Program-made: the position numbers and the translations under genes | The notes under the pieces: model-generated | Told to the model about the DNA's origin: nothing | Seen by the model: only the letters and a program-made list of their open reading frames with translations | Database searches by the model: none | Assembly (NCBI GenBank): GCA_016714745.1 | Contig: JADKCG010000038.1 | Span: 1 to 8,475 of the forward strand | DNA from: Elusimicrobiota bacterium | GTDB lineage: Bacteria > Elusimicrobiota > Elusimicrobia > FEN-1173 | Direction: 5' to 3' | DNA length: 8,475 bases | Shown: positions 1 through 7,038 of the stretch, in pieces | Position numbering within the stretch: position 1 is the first letter of the stretch | Layout of the letters: every line of letters starts with the position of its first letter

Positions 1-1549
1 TGATATCCAGTTCGCCCTCCGTGCGAGCATGACACGGGTCACCTCGGTCGCTTGGAAATAGGCGTGCGTGGATAACACTGTCGCCAGCTACCGGTCTTCA
101 GGCTCAAACACGATAACTTTCCCAAAGTTGCTTATGTTCATTCGCCCTTCACGGTTGCAGGCCCGGCCGCCTGCGCGATGGCTTCCAAAGCGACCCAGAG
201 CGCAAAAACTTTGGGGAAGTCCGATGACATCCGACAAATGGCCGGCCTCTACGCACTGAGTCGAAATCAGCCGGCAGGGTGGACCAGCTTTCAAAGTTCT
301 CGAACCTTATCTAGTACGGTGCGTCGGCATGGGCAAAGATTAGTTGAAAGGTGGAAACATCAGGAGCATCGCCAAGAGCTTCCAACAGAGTGAGGGCGTG
401 CCGCTGCAGATTTACCACTACTAAGGCTTGGAGAGTTTTCGAAGTTTTCCAGCGAGGTCGGTCCAATTTTGCCTCCGCCCGCCCTTGGCCAAGAGACATC
501 CACTCTTTTTGAGGTTACTGAACAAGACGGCGTGTTCAGGAACGATTTACTGGCCTCCACTTGCTGGCCGCTTGTTTGGCCACAGCCTCAAAGCGTATCG
601 AAAGCGGGTTGTGTGGCGGTAGTAAAAATCACGCTTGAATGGTAAACCGACGACAAGCGTGAAGGTCGCAAGGTTGGCACGGCCAGATTTTGAGGCAAGG
701 TTTGTGCCTCCACAAACAATATGACGGAATCCATGAGACTACGAAGTTTGCGGCACGGAGAGGACGGTTTGAGAACAGCGATTTGAGCAATTGACGTTGG
801 TGGCGAGCACGATGGGCGCGTCCCAATTTTCAGACAACAAACGACGTTGTCTGTCCTGCCCAGCCTCAGCGTCCCGCTTTTCGTGTTCTTCTCAAGACCG
901 GCAAGGTTGTGGTGCTCAAGCACAAAATTTTCAGGGAAACCTCCGAAACGTGCCTGTAGATTCGTGCCGTTTTGTTCAATGACCGTGAATGGCACGGCAA
1001 CGGTGTCCAAAAAGTCGGCGTCTGCGAGACAAGAAAACACAAGGCGAATATCCAGCATGGCTCCGACCGCCTGTGCCATGGACTTGATGGCAAAGTTGGC
1101 TGGTGTGAGAAAATTTATGCCGTCAACGGTCGCTCGCTGTTTTAATCGGGAAATACCTGGATCGCTCAAATTGAGTTGAAAAGGGTGGTTTTCAACCAAT
1201 CTGGCTGATCATGCTGTTTGCAGTGAGTCGCGATCGGCCTTTGCAGACCAACGTGGTAACCCTTGAATTGAAAGCGCGGCCGCAATGGCGCGATGTTCCG
1301 TAAGAGAAGTCGAGCTCCTGGGACCAGTGGTCAAGTCCCTGGTCATACCCTTTGAAGACGAGCCTGAAATCGATCTCCATATTTCCCTAAATCGTGCAGG
1401 AGACCCGCCAAGCAGGCTTCGTCCTTCCAAGGTGTCCTTGGGCAAATGTGTGCGCCAATTCTCACACTTAAGAGGTGGTCTTCTTCAGAGAGTGCCACCC
1501 TGCGGCGGAGGGTTCCGCTATTTGGGGTCGCTGAGTGTGCCCTGAACAT
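1..1549 (-). CDS. cas3: CRISPR-associated helicase/nuclease Cas3 (type I), partial at left edge, multiple frameshifts
   Basis: Cas3 is the nuclease-helicase that Cascade recruits to unwind and degrade target DNA in type I CRISPR immunity. Reading the minus strand from ATG 1549 across frames shows an N-terminal HD nuclease domain: AHSA, then DHLLSV, then AGLLHDLGKYGDRFQARLQ near 1350-1415, then GLDHWSQ near 1320-1345. It continues with AMLDIRLVFSCLADADFLDT near 1000-1060. Helicase parts follow: PFTVIEQN and VLEHHNLAG (about 905-1000), APIVLATNVQ, CRKLRSLMDSVILF, the DEAQ-box position reading VEAQTLP (about 695-713), TATQPAFDTL (591-626), VVNLQRHALTLLEALGDAP, CRLISTQCVEAG (about 230-270) and QAAGRCNREG (139-180, one indel). 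It runs off the left edge at YFQATEVTRVMLA, so the C-terminal domain is missing from view. The block that should carry Walker A (about 100 residues) is absent near position 1000. No strong Shine-Dalgarno is seen. The family call is firm. The subtype is not; the compact HD domain could be I-C or I-G-like. Confidence 0.88.
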
Positions 1550-1553
1550 GTTA

Positions 1554-1567
1554 GGGTTTGTGAACCC
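1554..1567. promoter_or_regulatory. Small inverted repeat just upstream of the cas3 start
   Basis: The plus strand reads GGGTT-TGTG-AACCC, a perfect 5-bp stem with a 4-base loop, ending 5 bases before the cas3 ATG. It could be an operator half-site, a small 5' leader hairpin affecting cas3 translation, or chance. It is too short to call with confidence and there is no second copy in the intergenic region. Confidence 0.25.
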
Positions 1568-1739
1568 ATTTTAGCTTACAATATTAATAATAATGAAAAC
1601 GCATGTTTCTTTTTTTTAACTTTTATAATACACAATGTTAACGCAGTATTTATGGGCGCTTATTTTTATTGGGCATGCTCTTCTCTCCCTTTGATACAGT
1701 TTCAATTGCTGAAGTCCTTGCGTCCGCTAAAATTACCGA

Positions 1740-1767
1740 TTGACAAATTGACATTTTATGGTAGTAT
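1740..1767 (+). promoter_or_regulatory. Sigma70-type promoter for the AAA/DUF4143 ATPase
   Basis: A consensus -35 box TTGACA lies at 1740-1745 and a near-consensus -10 box TAGTAT at 1762-1767, with a 16-base spacer. A second TTGACA at 1748-1753 has no well-spaced -10. Transcription would begin about 6-8 bases after the -10, that is at or within a base or two of the ATG at 1774. No Shine-Dalgarno is present between the -10 and the ATG, so the mRNA could be leaderless. Confidence 0.6.
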
Positions 1768-1773
1768 TAAGAC

Positions 1774-3055
1774 ATGCGCATTGATAGAAAAGCATCGTCT
1801 TTTATTAAATAAGTGGCTAGAATCGTCCGTTCGGAAGTCTCTTTACTGCGTGGCGCGAGGCAGGTGGGGAAGTCTCACCTTGTCTGGACGGTTTGGGTCC
1901 AATTTCTCGAACATGGTGGAAGTTAATTTCGAAAGGAACCCCGAAGCACGGAAAATTTTCGGGGGAGACCTTTCCTCGGTCTTGATCCCGGCGTTGTCCG
2001 CTTTTTTAACGCGGAGTTGACTCCCGGAAAAATCCTTGCTCTTCTTGATGAAACCCAGGAATGCCCTGAAGCCATCAAATCACTTCGTTACTTTTATGAG
2101 GAATGTCCCGCCTCCATGTGATCGGGGCGGGGTCCTTGCTGGAGTTTGAGCTCGCCCGGACCGGGCTCCCGGTGGGCCGGGTTGAAATTCTTCACTTACA
2201 GCCCCTCTCTTTTTTGGAATTTCTTTCGGCCCTGGGGGAAACGTCCTTCATGGATGCCGTGGCGACCCATCCGTTTGACCAACCCCTCAATTCAGCGCTA
2301 CACGAAAAGGGATTGATTTGGTCGCTTCTTATACCGCGGTGGGCGGACTGCCTGAAGTGGTGAGCGCTTACATCGACGAGCGCAATCTGGATCGGTGCCA
2401 GAGAAATTCAGAGCCAATTAATCCACGCTATCGCCAGGACATGAGAAGATGCGTCCCGAGCCAGTAGAATTCCTCACGCCGAGGATGTGATGAACGCCAT
2501 CCTCGGCATTGGGGTGAAAAGTTAAACACAGCAAAGTTCGCACTGATGCCCGCGCGTTTCAGTTGGCGGAAGCGTTGGATCTTCTCGTCTGCGCGGTGGC
2601 GCATAAAGTGTTTCATTCCTCTTCAAACGGCGTTCCCCTGGGATCCGAGATCGACCGGAAGCGGTTCAAGGTCCTGTTCTTCGACGTGGACCTCGACAGG
2701 CGTTGATGGGACTACGCCTTGCTTCGTGGATCGTTGAGCCCGCGCACGCCGTGCTTCGTCAAGGGGATTGGTCGAACAGTTCAGGCCAAGAGCTGGCGGG
2801 GGCTGGTCCCCCATCGCTTCCGCCTGAACTTTATTACTGGCATCGAGAAGCCGGGACCAGCAACGCCGAGGTGGACCACGTCGTTCGTCGATCCCCCGCC
2901 TCCGTGCCGTTGGAGGTCAAGTCCGCGGTGGGCGCCATGCGAAGTTTGCATCTTTCCTTGCGGAAAACCCTTACCACACACTGGGCGTGAAAGTGTCCCA
3001 GACAACTTTCCCGCCACGGCAAAATCCTTTCTCTTCCCTCTACGCGCTTTCCTGA
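1774..3055 (+). CDS. AAA-family ATPase with C-terminal DUF4143 domain, frameshifted
   Basis: This is a member of the widespread AAA_14/DUF4143 ATPase family, whose cellular role is poorly known. Reading across frames from ATG 1774 gives MRIDRKASSFI, KWLESSVRKSL, then Walker A GARQVGKS (1852-1875), NMVEVNFERNPEARKIF, Walker B LLDETQECPEA (about 2040-2070), the sensor-type strand LHVIGAGSLLEFEL, and the family signature PVGRVEILHLQPLSFLEFL. GGLPEVVSAYIDERNL and a Y-R-Q-D segment close the ATPase part. The DUF4143 part shows DARAFQLAEALDLL, HKVFHSSSNGVPLGSE, ELYYWHREAGTSNAEVDHVV and VPLEVKSAVGAMRSLHL. The last frame ends ...SSLYALS with TGA at 3053-3055. About 427 codons match the usual family length. 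At least five indels break the frame. It diverges from cas3 and converges on DUF4202; no partner gene is adjacent on its strand. A link to CRISPR defence is positional only. Confidence 0.85.
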
Positions 3056-3110
3056 TTGTCCCAGGCCGCACAAGAGTGAGGCGACTGAAAAATAAGTAAC
3101 TACTCAGGGG

Positions 3111-3225
3111 TTTTCCCTCTCCTCTTGGGAGAGGGCAGGGTGATTGAAATGTATTTCTGACGATACGAGCGTCCATCCCCTCATCCGGCCCTCCGGGCCA
3201 CCTTCTCCCAAGAGGAGAAGGAAAA
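3111..3225. repeat. Paired 25-bp inverted repeat of hairpin units
   Basis: Left arm 3111-3135 contains CCCTCTCC and GGAGAGGG flanking TCTTG. Right arm 3201-3225 contains CCTTCTCC and GGAGAAGG flanking CAAGA. Each arm forms an 8-bp stem with a 5-base loop, and the two arms are reverse complements of one another. This CTTCTCCC-type repeat resembles dispersed intergenic repeats of many bacterial genomes; that comparison is from general knowledge, not a search. Confidence 0.65.
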
Positions 3226-3236
3226 TCTTTTTTTTT
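3201..3236 (+). terminator. Rho-independent terminator for the ATPase gene, supplied by the repeat
   Basis: A perfect 8-bp stem (CCTTCTCC 3201-3208, GGAGAAGG 3214-3221) with a 5-base loop is followed after six bases by nine T residues (3228-3236) on the plus strand. It lies about 145 bases after the ATPase stop. The minus strand has no matching T-run, so I see no intrinsic terminator of this kind for the opposing DUF4202 operon. Confidence 0.5.
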
Positions 3237-3278
3237 GAGCCGTTGAAGACACACAACCCCCTGGGTAGTTACAAAATT

Positions 3279-3827
3279 TTATCCTGCTGAGCGGGGGTCG
3301 TCGGAAACCAAAGCCTCAGCGTGCTGTTGGGCGATCGGTGACATTTTGCGGGTTTTTTGACGATGTCGTCCATTTTTTTAGGGTGCTTGGCGGCCAGGTA
3401 CGCGGCACTGGGTTTCCAAAACCAAACACAGGCCGTCTTCCAACGCTTGTCTCAGGCGTCGCCGGCCCGGTGGGCCGCTTTGTGATCAACGCCGTGACCC
3501 GCGCCACGTCCTCTGTCCCATACCCGGCCTCTCCCATGATGTCGCCCACGCGGCGGGCGTGAAACTTTAATTCTTCCCGCCACCGAAGGTACCCGGCCCG
3601 CCCCTCCGGAAACGTGGCCCGTGGGGACGTCCATCCGTTCCAATGTCGTTGGCCCCGGCCGCAATACGAAGGGCGTCCGACGGGTTCGGGCACAACTGTT
3701 CCACCCAGCGGGTGAGCCGTTCGGAATGGTCCACTTCACGGGGTTTCCCCTCAGCCGTCCGGCGCGGATCGACGGCGCTGGCGGAGTCGATGGCCGCCAG
3801 GTTTTGGCAAGCCGCGCGTTCTGTCAC
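3279..3827 (-). CDS. DUF4202 family protein, frameshifted
   Basis: The function is unknown; I recognise the family by its conserved blocks. From GTG 3827 the minus strand gives VTERAACQNLAAIDSASAVDP, then a SERLTRWVEQLCPNPSDALRI block, AAGA followed by a W-x-x-P-R-A segment whose frame is broken (the family usually has a His-rich HI-RW stretch here), FPEGRAGYLRWREEL, FHARRVGDIMGEAGYGTEDV, LEDGLCLVF, AAYLAAKHPKKMDDIVKK and MSPIAQQHAEAL, ending at TAA 3279-3281. About 182 codons are close to the usual 190-200. At least three indels break it. The GTG start overlaps the nadB stop as GTGA, so translation is probably coupled to nadB. No signal peptide or membrane segment is seen. A role linked to NAD synthesis is suggested only by position. 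The stop lies six bases from the miniature element. Confidence 0.78.
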
Positions 3828-5416
3828 GAGCGCGACCGCCGTCGGGCCGCCCGCCGAGAATAATCCAGCGGAAATGACGTCCCGGGATTCGTGACGCGCC
3901 AACGCCGCCCGAATCACCTGTTCGGCCACCACGGCAATGTTGCGCAGTTCCAACAAATCCGGCGTCACCAAAAAGTTCCAATAATCTTGAATCTTTTTGA
4001 GCAACAAGATCCGGCTCAGGGCCCGTTCCAACCGTTTGGTGGTGCGAACAATGCCCACGTAGTTCCACATGAACCGGCGGATTTCTTCCCAGACTTGGCG
4101 GATCACCACCTGCTCGTCCGAATTACGCGCCCGGCCAGGGTTCCAGTCCGGCACCTGCCGGGGCAACAACGGGAACTCCGCCCGGGCCATGTCTTTCCAG
4201 GCGTCGGCCACCGCGTGGGAAAACACCAGGGCTTCCGGCAACGAATTGACGCCAGCCGGTTGGCTCGTGCAACCCCGTGCACGCCACTTCGCCCACCGCC
4301 GCCAAGCGAGGCAACCCCGTGGCACCCTGGCTGTCGGTCACCACCCCCAAAAAATAGTGCCGCGGCCGGAACCACGGATCGGTTGCGCGGAAATGTCGAT
4401 CCCAAACGACAAGCACTTTTCGAAAATTTTGGGAACCGGCGGCGCAGATAGTCACCGCCCCCGATGGGTGATGTCCAAAATACACTCGTCGCCGGTTCGT
4501 TTCAGTTCGGCGTCGATGGCCCGGGCCACAATGTCCCGGGCGCCAGCTCCCGCGGGGATCGTATTTTTGCGCCGAAACCGCTGGCCGGCGCGATTTTTTA
4601 ACACCGCCCCTTCCCCCGCAAGGCTTCGCTGATCAAAGTTTTTGGCTTTGGGATGAAACAAACACGTGGGATGAAACTGAACGAATTCCATGTTCGCCAA
4701 CCGCGCCCCGGCCCGCAACGCCATGGCCCTGCCGTCGCCCGTGGCGATGTCGGGGTTGGACGTATAAAGATAAATTTTTCCGGCCCCGCCCGTGGCCAAG
4801 GCCGTGGCCCGAGCCAAAAATGTGCGCACCACGCCCGATTCCACGTCCAACACATACGCTCCGCCGCACGCGTTGCCCCCGCCTTTCACCCCCAACCGCC
4901 GCCGGGTTAGGAGATCCACGGCCGCGTGAAACTCGTCGAACTACAATCCGGGGGTTTTCCCGGACCCGGTCCACCAACACCCCGTTCCACCGCGTGGCCC
5001 GTGTAATCCCCCACGTGCAAATGCGGCGACGGAATGGCCCCCTTGCCAACCCCAACTGGTAGGAGGGTGTTCCGCGTCCACCGGCGTCGGACGATGTAAA
5101 ATGAACGCCCCAGTCAATCAGGTCCTGGACCCGCGCCGGGGCCTGGGACACCACCGCGCGAACAATTTTTTCGTCCGACAACCCGGCCCCGGCCGCCAGC
5201 GTGTCGCGCACGTGGGCTTCGATGGAATCGTCCGGGGATACCACCGCCGCCAATCCGCCCTGGGCATATCCGTGGCCGATTCCGACAACTGCCGTTTGGT
5301 CACCAACCGCACCGGTACGTGCCGGACGCTTTCAACGCCAGCGACAACCCCCGCAATGCCCGACCCGATGATCAAAAAAAATCCGACGTCCGCGTTTTCT
5401 CTTTCAAGACGGCCAT
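3824..5416 (-). CDS. nadB: L-aspartate oxidase NadB, frameshifted
   Basis: NadB is the FAD enzyme that oxidises L-aspartate to iminoaspartate, the first step of de novo NAD synthesis; NadA then makes quinolinate. Across frames the minus strand shows the FAD-binding GSGIAG (5349-5366), LVTKRQLSES, LAAVVSPDDSIEAHVRDTL, AGAGLSDEKIVRAVVSQAP, GRGTPSYQLGL and RILHVGDYTG, then LATGGAGKIYLYTSNPDIA, the substrate-side NMEFVQFHPT (about 4663-4692), GEGAVLKN, a DITH segment, IFEKCLSFGIDISAQPI, an HYF active-site region near 4345, VTDSQGATGLPRLAAVGEVA, a NRLAS segment and RNIAVVAEQVIRAALARHESR. About 530 codons equal the family length. ATG 5416 is chosen because it reaches GSGIAG after one missing T in a poly-T run (5374-5381). 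Restoring one G near 3875 gives a C-terminus ending in a TGA at 3824-3826 that overlaps the DUF4202 GTG. Neither nadA nor nadC is in the window. Confidence 0.9.
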
Positions 5417-5850
5417 TGGTCCAGAAACATGTTCCAATCGGACACCAGGTCCCCGGAGTCACAAATTTAAAGGCAAATGGGCAGGAACGCGAGGTCCCAT
5501 AAAATGGCGGGTGTTCCACGTCACCGCGGAATCTGCGAGGGCTCAGGTGCGCAAGCAGAATGGGCGCGTCATCCCCACCAGGGGACAGCCGTTTGGACTT
5601 CCTTGACGGTTGGGTTTTCGACCAACTGGGGCGAAAGGGAGCGCATGAGCAAATGAAAATCAAACCCAAGATGGGGAAACTTTTAAAATGTTTCGGTCCG
5701 CTTCCATCAACTTACCAGGTTGAAACGAGCAGGCTGATCAACCCTGTTGACCCGAAGCAAACTTCGTGGGCCGCGCCAGTCCACCGTGAAATCACTCCGG
5801 CCAACAGGGCGCTGGTGTCCAGAAAACTTTCCACCGCTTAGGACTGTCAT
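5404..5850 (-). CDS. PIN-domain ribonuclease, probable toxin (VapC-like, PIN_3 type), frameshifted
   Basis: PIN domains are Mg-dependent RNases; in toxin-antitoxin pairs they cleave tRNA, rRNA or mRNA. Across frames the minus strand reads ESFLDTSALLAGVIS (first catalytic Asp), GAAHEVC, GSTGLISLLVSTW, EADRNI (acidic residue), LLMRSLSPQLVENPTVKEVQ, DDAPILLA (paired Asp), ADSAVTWNTRHFMG (nucleotide-site strand) and VTPGTW or its shifted form, then DWNMFLDQWPS with TGA at 5404-5406. About 148 codons match the PIN_3 family. ATG 5848-5850 overlaps the antitoxin stop as TAATG and needs one indel to reach the PIN frame; GTG 5834 is an alternative in-frame start. The end overlaps nadB by 13 bases. All four expected acidic or polar site blocks are visible, so the protein may be active. 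The partner is the AbrB-like gene immediately upstream. Confidence 0.75.
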
Positions 5851-6167
5851 TAAATAAGGGGATTGTTTAACAGTCGCTTAAACGCCATACTTTTGGCATG
5901 AATTTCTTTGCGGGTTTTCTTAAGGTCTTTTAATAGATCGTCAAAAGAAATGCGTTTTTTTAACTTCCCGCTCAAATTTTTTGAAACGAATCCCACCATC
6001 CCCCGTCGAGCTAAAATCAGCGATCGGCCGATCCGCACCACTTTGATCGCGTATTCCTCCAAATGGAGTTCGCGCCGAAAGCGAGCGGAATAGTGACCTG
6101 GCCGCGGGACCACACGCGTAAGAGCCATTCGATTTCTGCCGTTATTCAGAATTTCTCCGTAATTCAT
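5850..6167 (-). CDS. SpoVT/AbrB-fold DNA-binding protein, probable antitoxin of the PIN protein
   Basis: The protein is about 105 residues. The N-terminal half carries an AbrB swapped-hairpin motif: shifting frame locally gives RGQVTIPLAFRREL, followed by HLEEYAIKVVRIGRSLILARR. The start ATG 6167 and stop TAA 5850-5852 are in one frame, so the two indels around this motif (about 6075-6110) cancel out. The C-terminal half, FDDLLKDLKKTRKEIHAKS and on, is a charged helix of the kind antitoxins use to wrap their toxin. The start is supported by GGGGG 4 bases upstream. ATG overlaps the folP TAA (TAATG), and its own TAA overlaps the PIN ATG. By family knowledge such proteins neutralise the toxin and repress their own operon. 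No separate operator is seen, because the gene starts inside folP. Confidence 0.7.
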   Translation of the reverse strand: MNYGEILNNGRNRMALTRVVPRPGHYSARFRRELHLEEYAIKVVRIGRSLILARRGMVGFVSKNLSGKLKKRISFDDLLKDLKKTRKEIHAKSMAFKRLLNNPLI

Positions 6168-7037
6168 TATACCCCCAGACTCAGGTTGGTCAATGGCTTC
6201 CCAAGGGCCACGCCCCGAGCCGTGGCGGACACGTCGTGCACGCGCAACACGTCGGCGCCCTGGGCGCGGCGGCCCACAGATGGGCGGCCAAGGTTCCTCG
6301 CTCCTCTCCTCGGGGGTAACGGTTGAGTGATGTTCGCTTCCCAAAACACGCCCGATGAACGATTTGCGCGAAACGCCCACCACCAGGGGAAGTTGAAACT
6401 TCTTGAAATCCCGCCGAGCCGACGTAAAATCTCCAGGTTGGGAGGGTGGTTTTTCCGAATCCGATACCAGGGTCCACCACCCCGATCGCGGCGGATCCCC
6501 CGCGCCCACGGCAAACGCGTCCGCTCATTAAAAAGCGAGGAGGTCGATGACCCACATCTCCGTAAACCGGCGCGTCTTGCCTTGGTGCGGGAGTCCCTAA
6601 ACGGTGCATCAAAGACCACCGGCGCGTTTGGTCGCGCACCACCACGGGCATCCATGGATCCCCAACGCCAGACGTCGTTGACCATGAACGCGCCTTCTTC
6701 CAACGCCTGGCGGGCCACTTCGGCTTTTGTGGTGTCGACGGACAACGAACGGAAGGCAGTCGGTGGGAAAAGTTATTTGAATCACCGGGATCACCCCGTT
6801 TGAGTTCCACGTCCAGGGGCCCGGGTCGGACCCCGGCCAGGTGGATTCGCCCCCCATCGATGATTGCCGCGCCTTCCTCCACCAGCGTGTGCCGGGCAAG
6901 GCCCGGTCCACCTTGATCGTAGCGGCCCCCACCGAAAAAGAGTCGGGTGTGACGTTTAAAATACCCATCAACAACGGCCCGCGGGAGAGATCCAACGGAG
7001 TCCGGCCATGTGCGTTGGCTCGCCCCCCGGATTCCAC
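6167..7037 (-). CDS. folP: Dihydropteroate synthase FolP, frameshifted
   Basis: FolP joins p-aminobenzoate to hydroxymethyl-dihydropterin diphosphate to make dihydropteroate in folate synthesis, and is the sulfonamide target. Across frames the minus strand reads LDLSRGPLLMGILNVTPDSF (about 6942-7000), GGESTWPGSDP (usually GGESTRPG), SVDTTKAEVARQALEEG, AFMVNDV, LMHRLGTP, a DPGIGFGKT block followed by LEILRRL, LVVGVSRKSFIGRVLG (about 6335-6385), a GADVLRVHDVSATARG stretch and an end at LTNLSLGV with TAA at 6167-6169. About 290 codons fit the family. GTG 7035-7037 is chosen because it is in frame with the first motif without an indel and has AGGG 4 bases upstream; ATG 7009 and GTG 7042 are in another frame. 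At least five indels break the gene. ftsH-folP adjacency is common in bacteria. Confidence 0.9.
6172..6176 (-). promoter_or_regulatory. Ribosome binding site of the AbrB-like gene inside the folP end
   Basis: GGGGG on the minus strand lies four bases (TATA) before the ATG at 6167. It sits inside the last codons of folP. It decides in favour of ATG 6167 over the in-frame ATG at 6128, which has no close purine-rich stretch. Confidence 0.5.
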
Positions 7038-7038
7038 G

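Larger units (their letters stand above)
1550..1773. other. AT-rich divergent intergenic region between cas3 and the ATPase gene
   Basis: This stretch is much richer in A and T than the coding regions on either side, with long T/A runs (about 1608-1640). It separates two genes that point away from each other, so it must hold promoters for both. The plus-strand promoter is clear and is listed separately. For cas3 a possible minus-strand -10 (TAAAAT, about 1569-1574) is weak. I see no coding potential, tRNA or CRISPR repeat here. Confidence 0.6.
3096..3272. mobile_element. 177-bp miniature transposable element (MITE-like) with GTAAC termini
   Basis: The ends are imperfect terminal inverted repeats: the left end reads GTAACTACTCAGGGG (3096-3110), and the right end read on the minus strand is GTAACTACCCAGGGGG (3257-3272). 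Inside lies a second 25-base inverted repeat, 3111-3135 against 3201-3225, with two mismatches; each arm is itself a hairpin. A GC-rich 5-bp hairpin (GGCCC/GGGCC) lies at 3187-3199. No transposase is encoded, so it would be a non-autonomous element. The 5'-GTAA end resembles IS66-family termini, which is an inference. The flanks (AAAAATAA left, AAAATTTT right) do not give a clean 8-bp target duplication. Confidence 0.6.

Noticed and set aside
1535..2020. A single plus-strand gene starting at 1535
   Set aside because: Its first 80 codons run through the AT-rich intergenic region and promoter; only the later part matches the ATPase, which starts at 1774.
2719..3099. Plus-strand frame of 126 codons across the ATPase end
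   Set aside because: The DUF4143 signature (YYWHREAG, NAEVDHVV, EVKS) is in the neighbouring frame, so this is a shadow.
3088..3280. 8-bp target-site duplication around the miniature element
   Set aside because: The flanks AAAAATAA and AAAATTTT match at only five of eight positions and are plain A/T-rich, so the duplication cannot be claimed.
3567..4325. A fused NadB-DUF4202 protein
   Set aside because: The open frame joins both only because of a missing base near 3875. Restoring it gives a nadB TGA overlapping a GTG start as GTGA.
4069..4632. Long plus-strand open frame of 187 codons
   Set aside because: It lies opposite the nadB motifs on the minus strand, has Arg/Pro-rich nonsense composition and shows no family signature.
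5118..5669. A distinct 183-codon minus-strand gene
   Set aside because: Its first half is the PIN gene in mixed frames and its second half is the NadB N-terminus, so it is a frame-hopping artefact.
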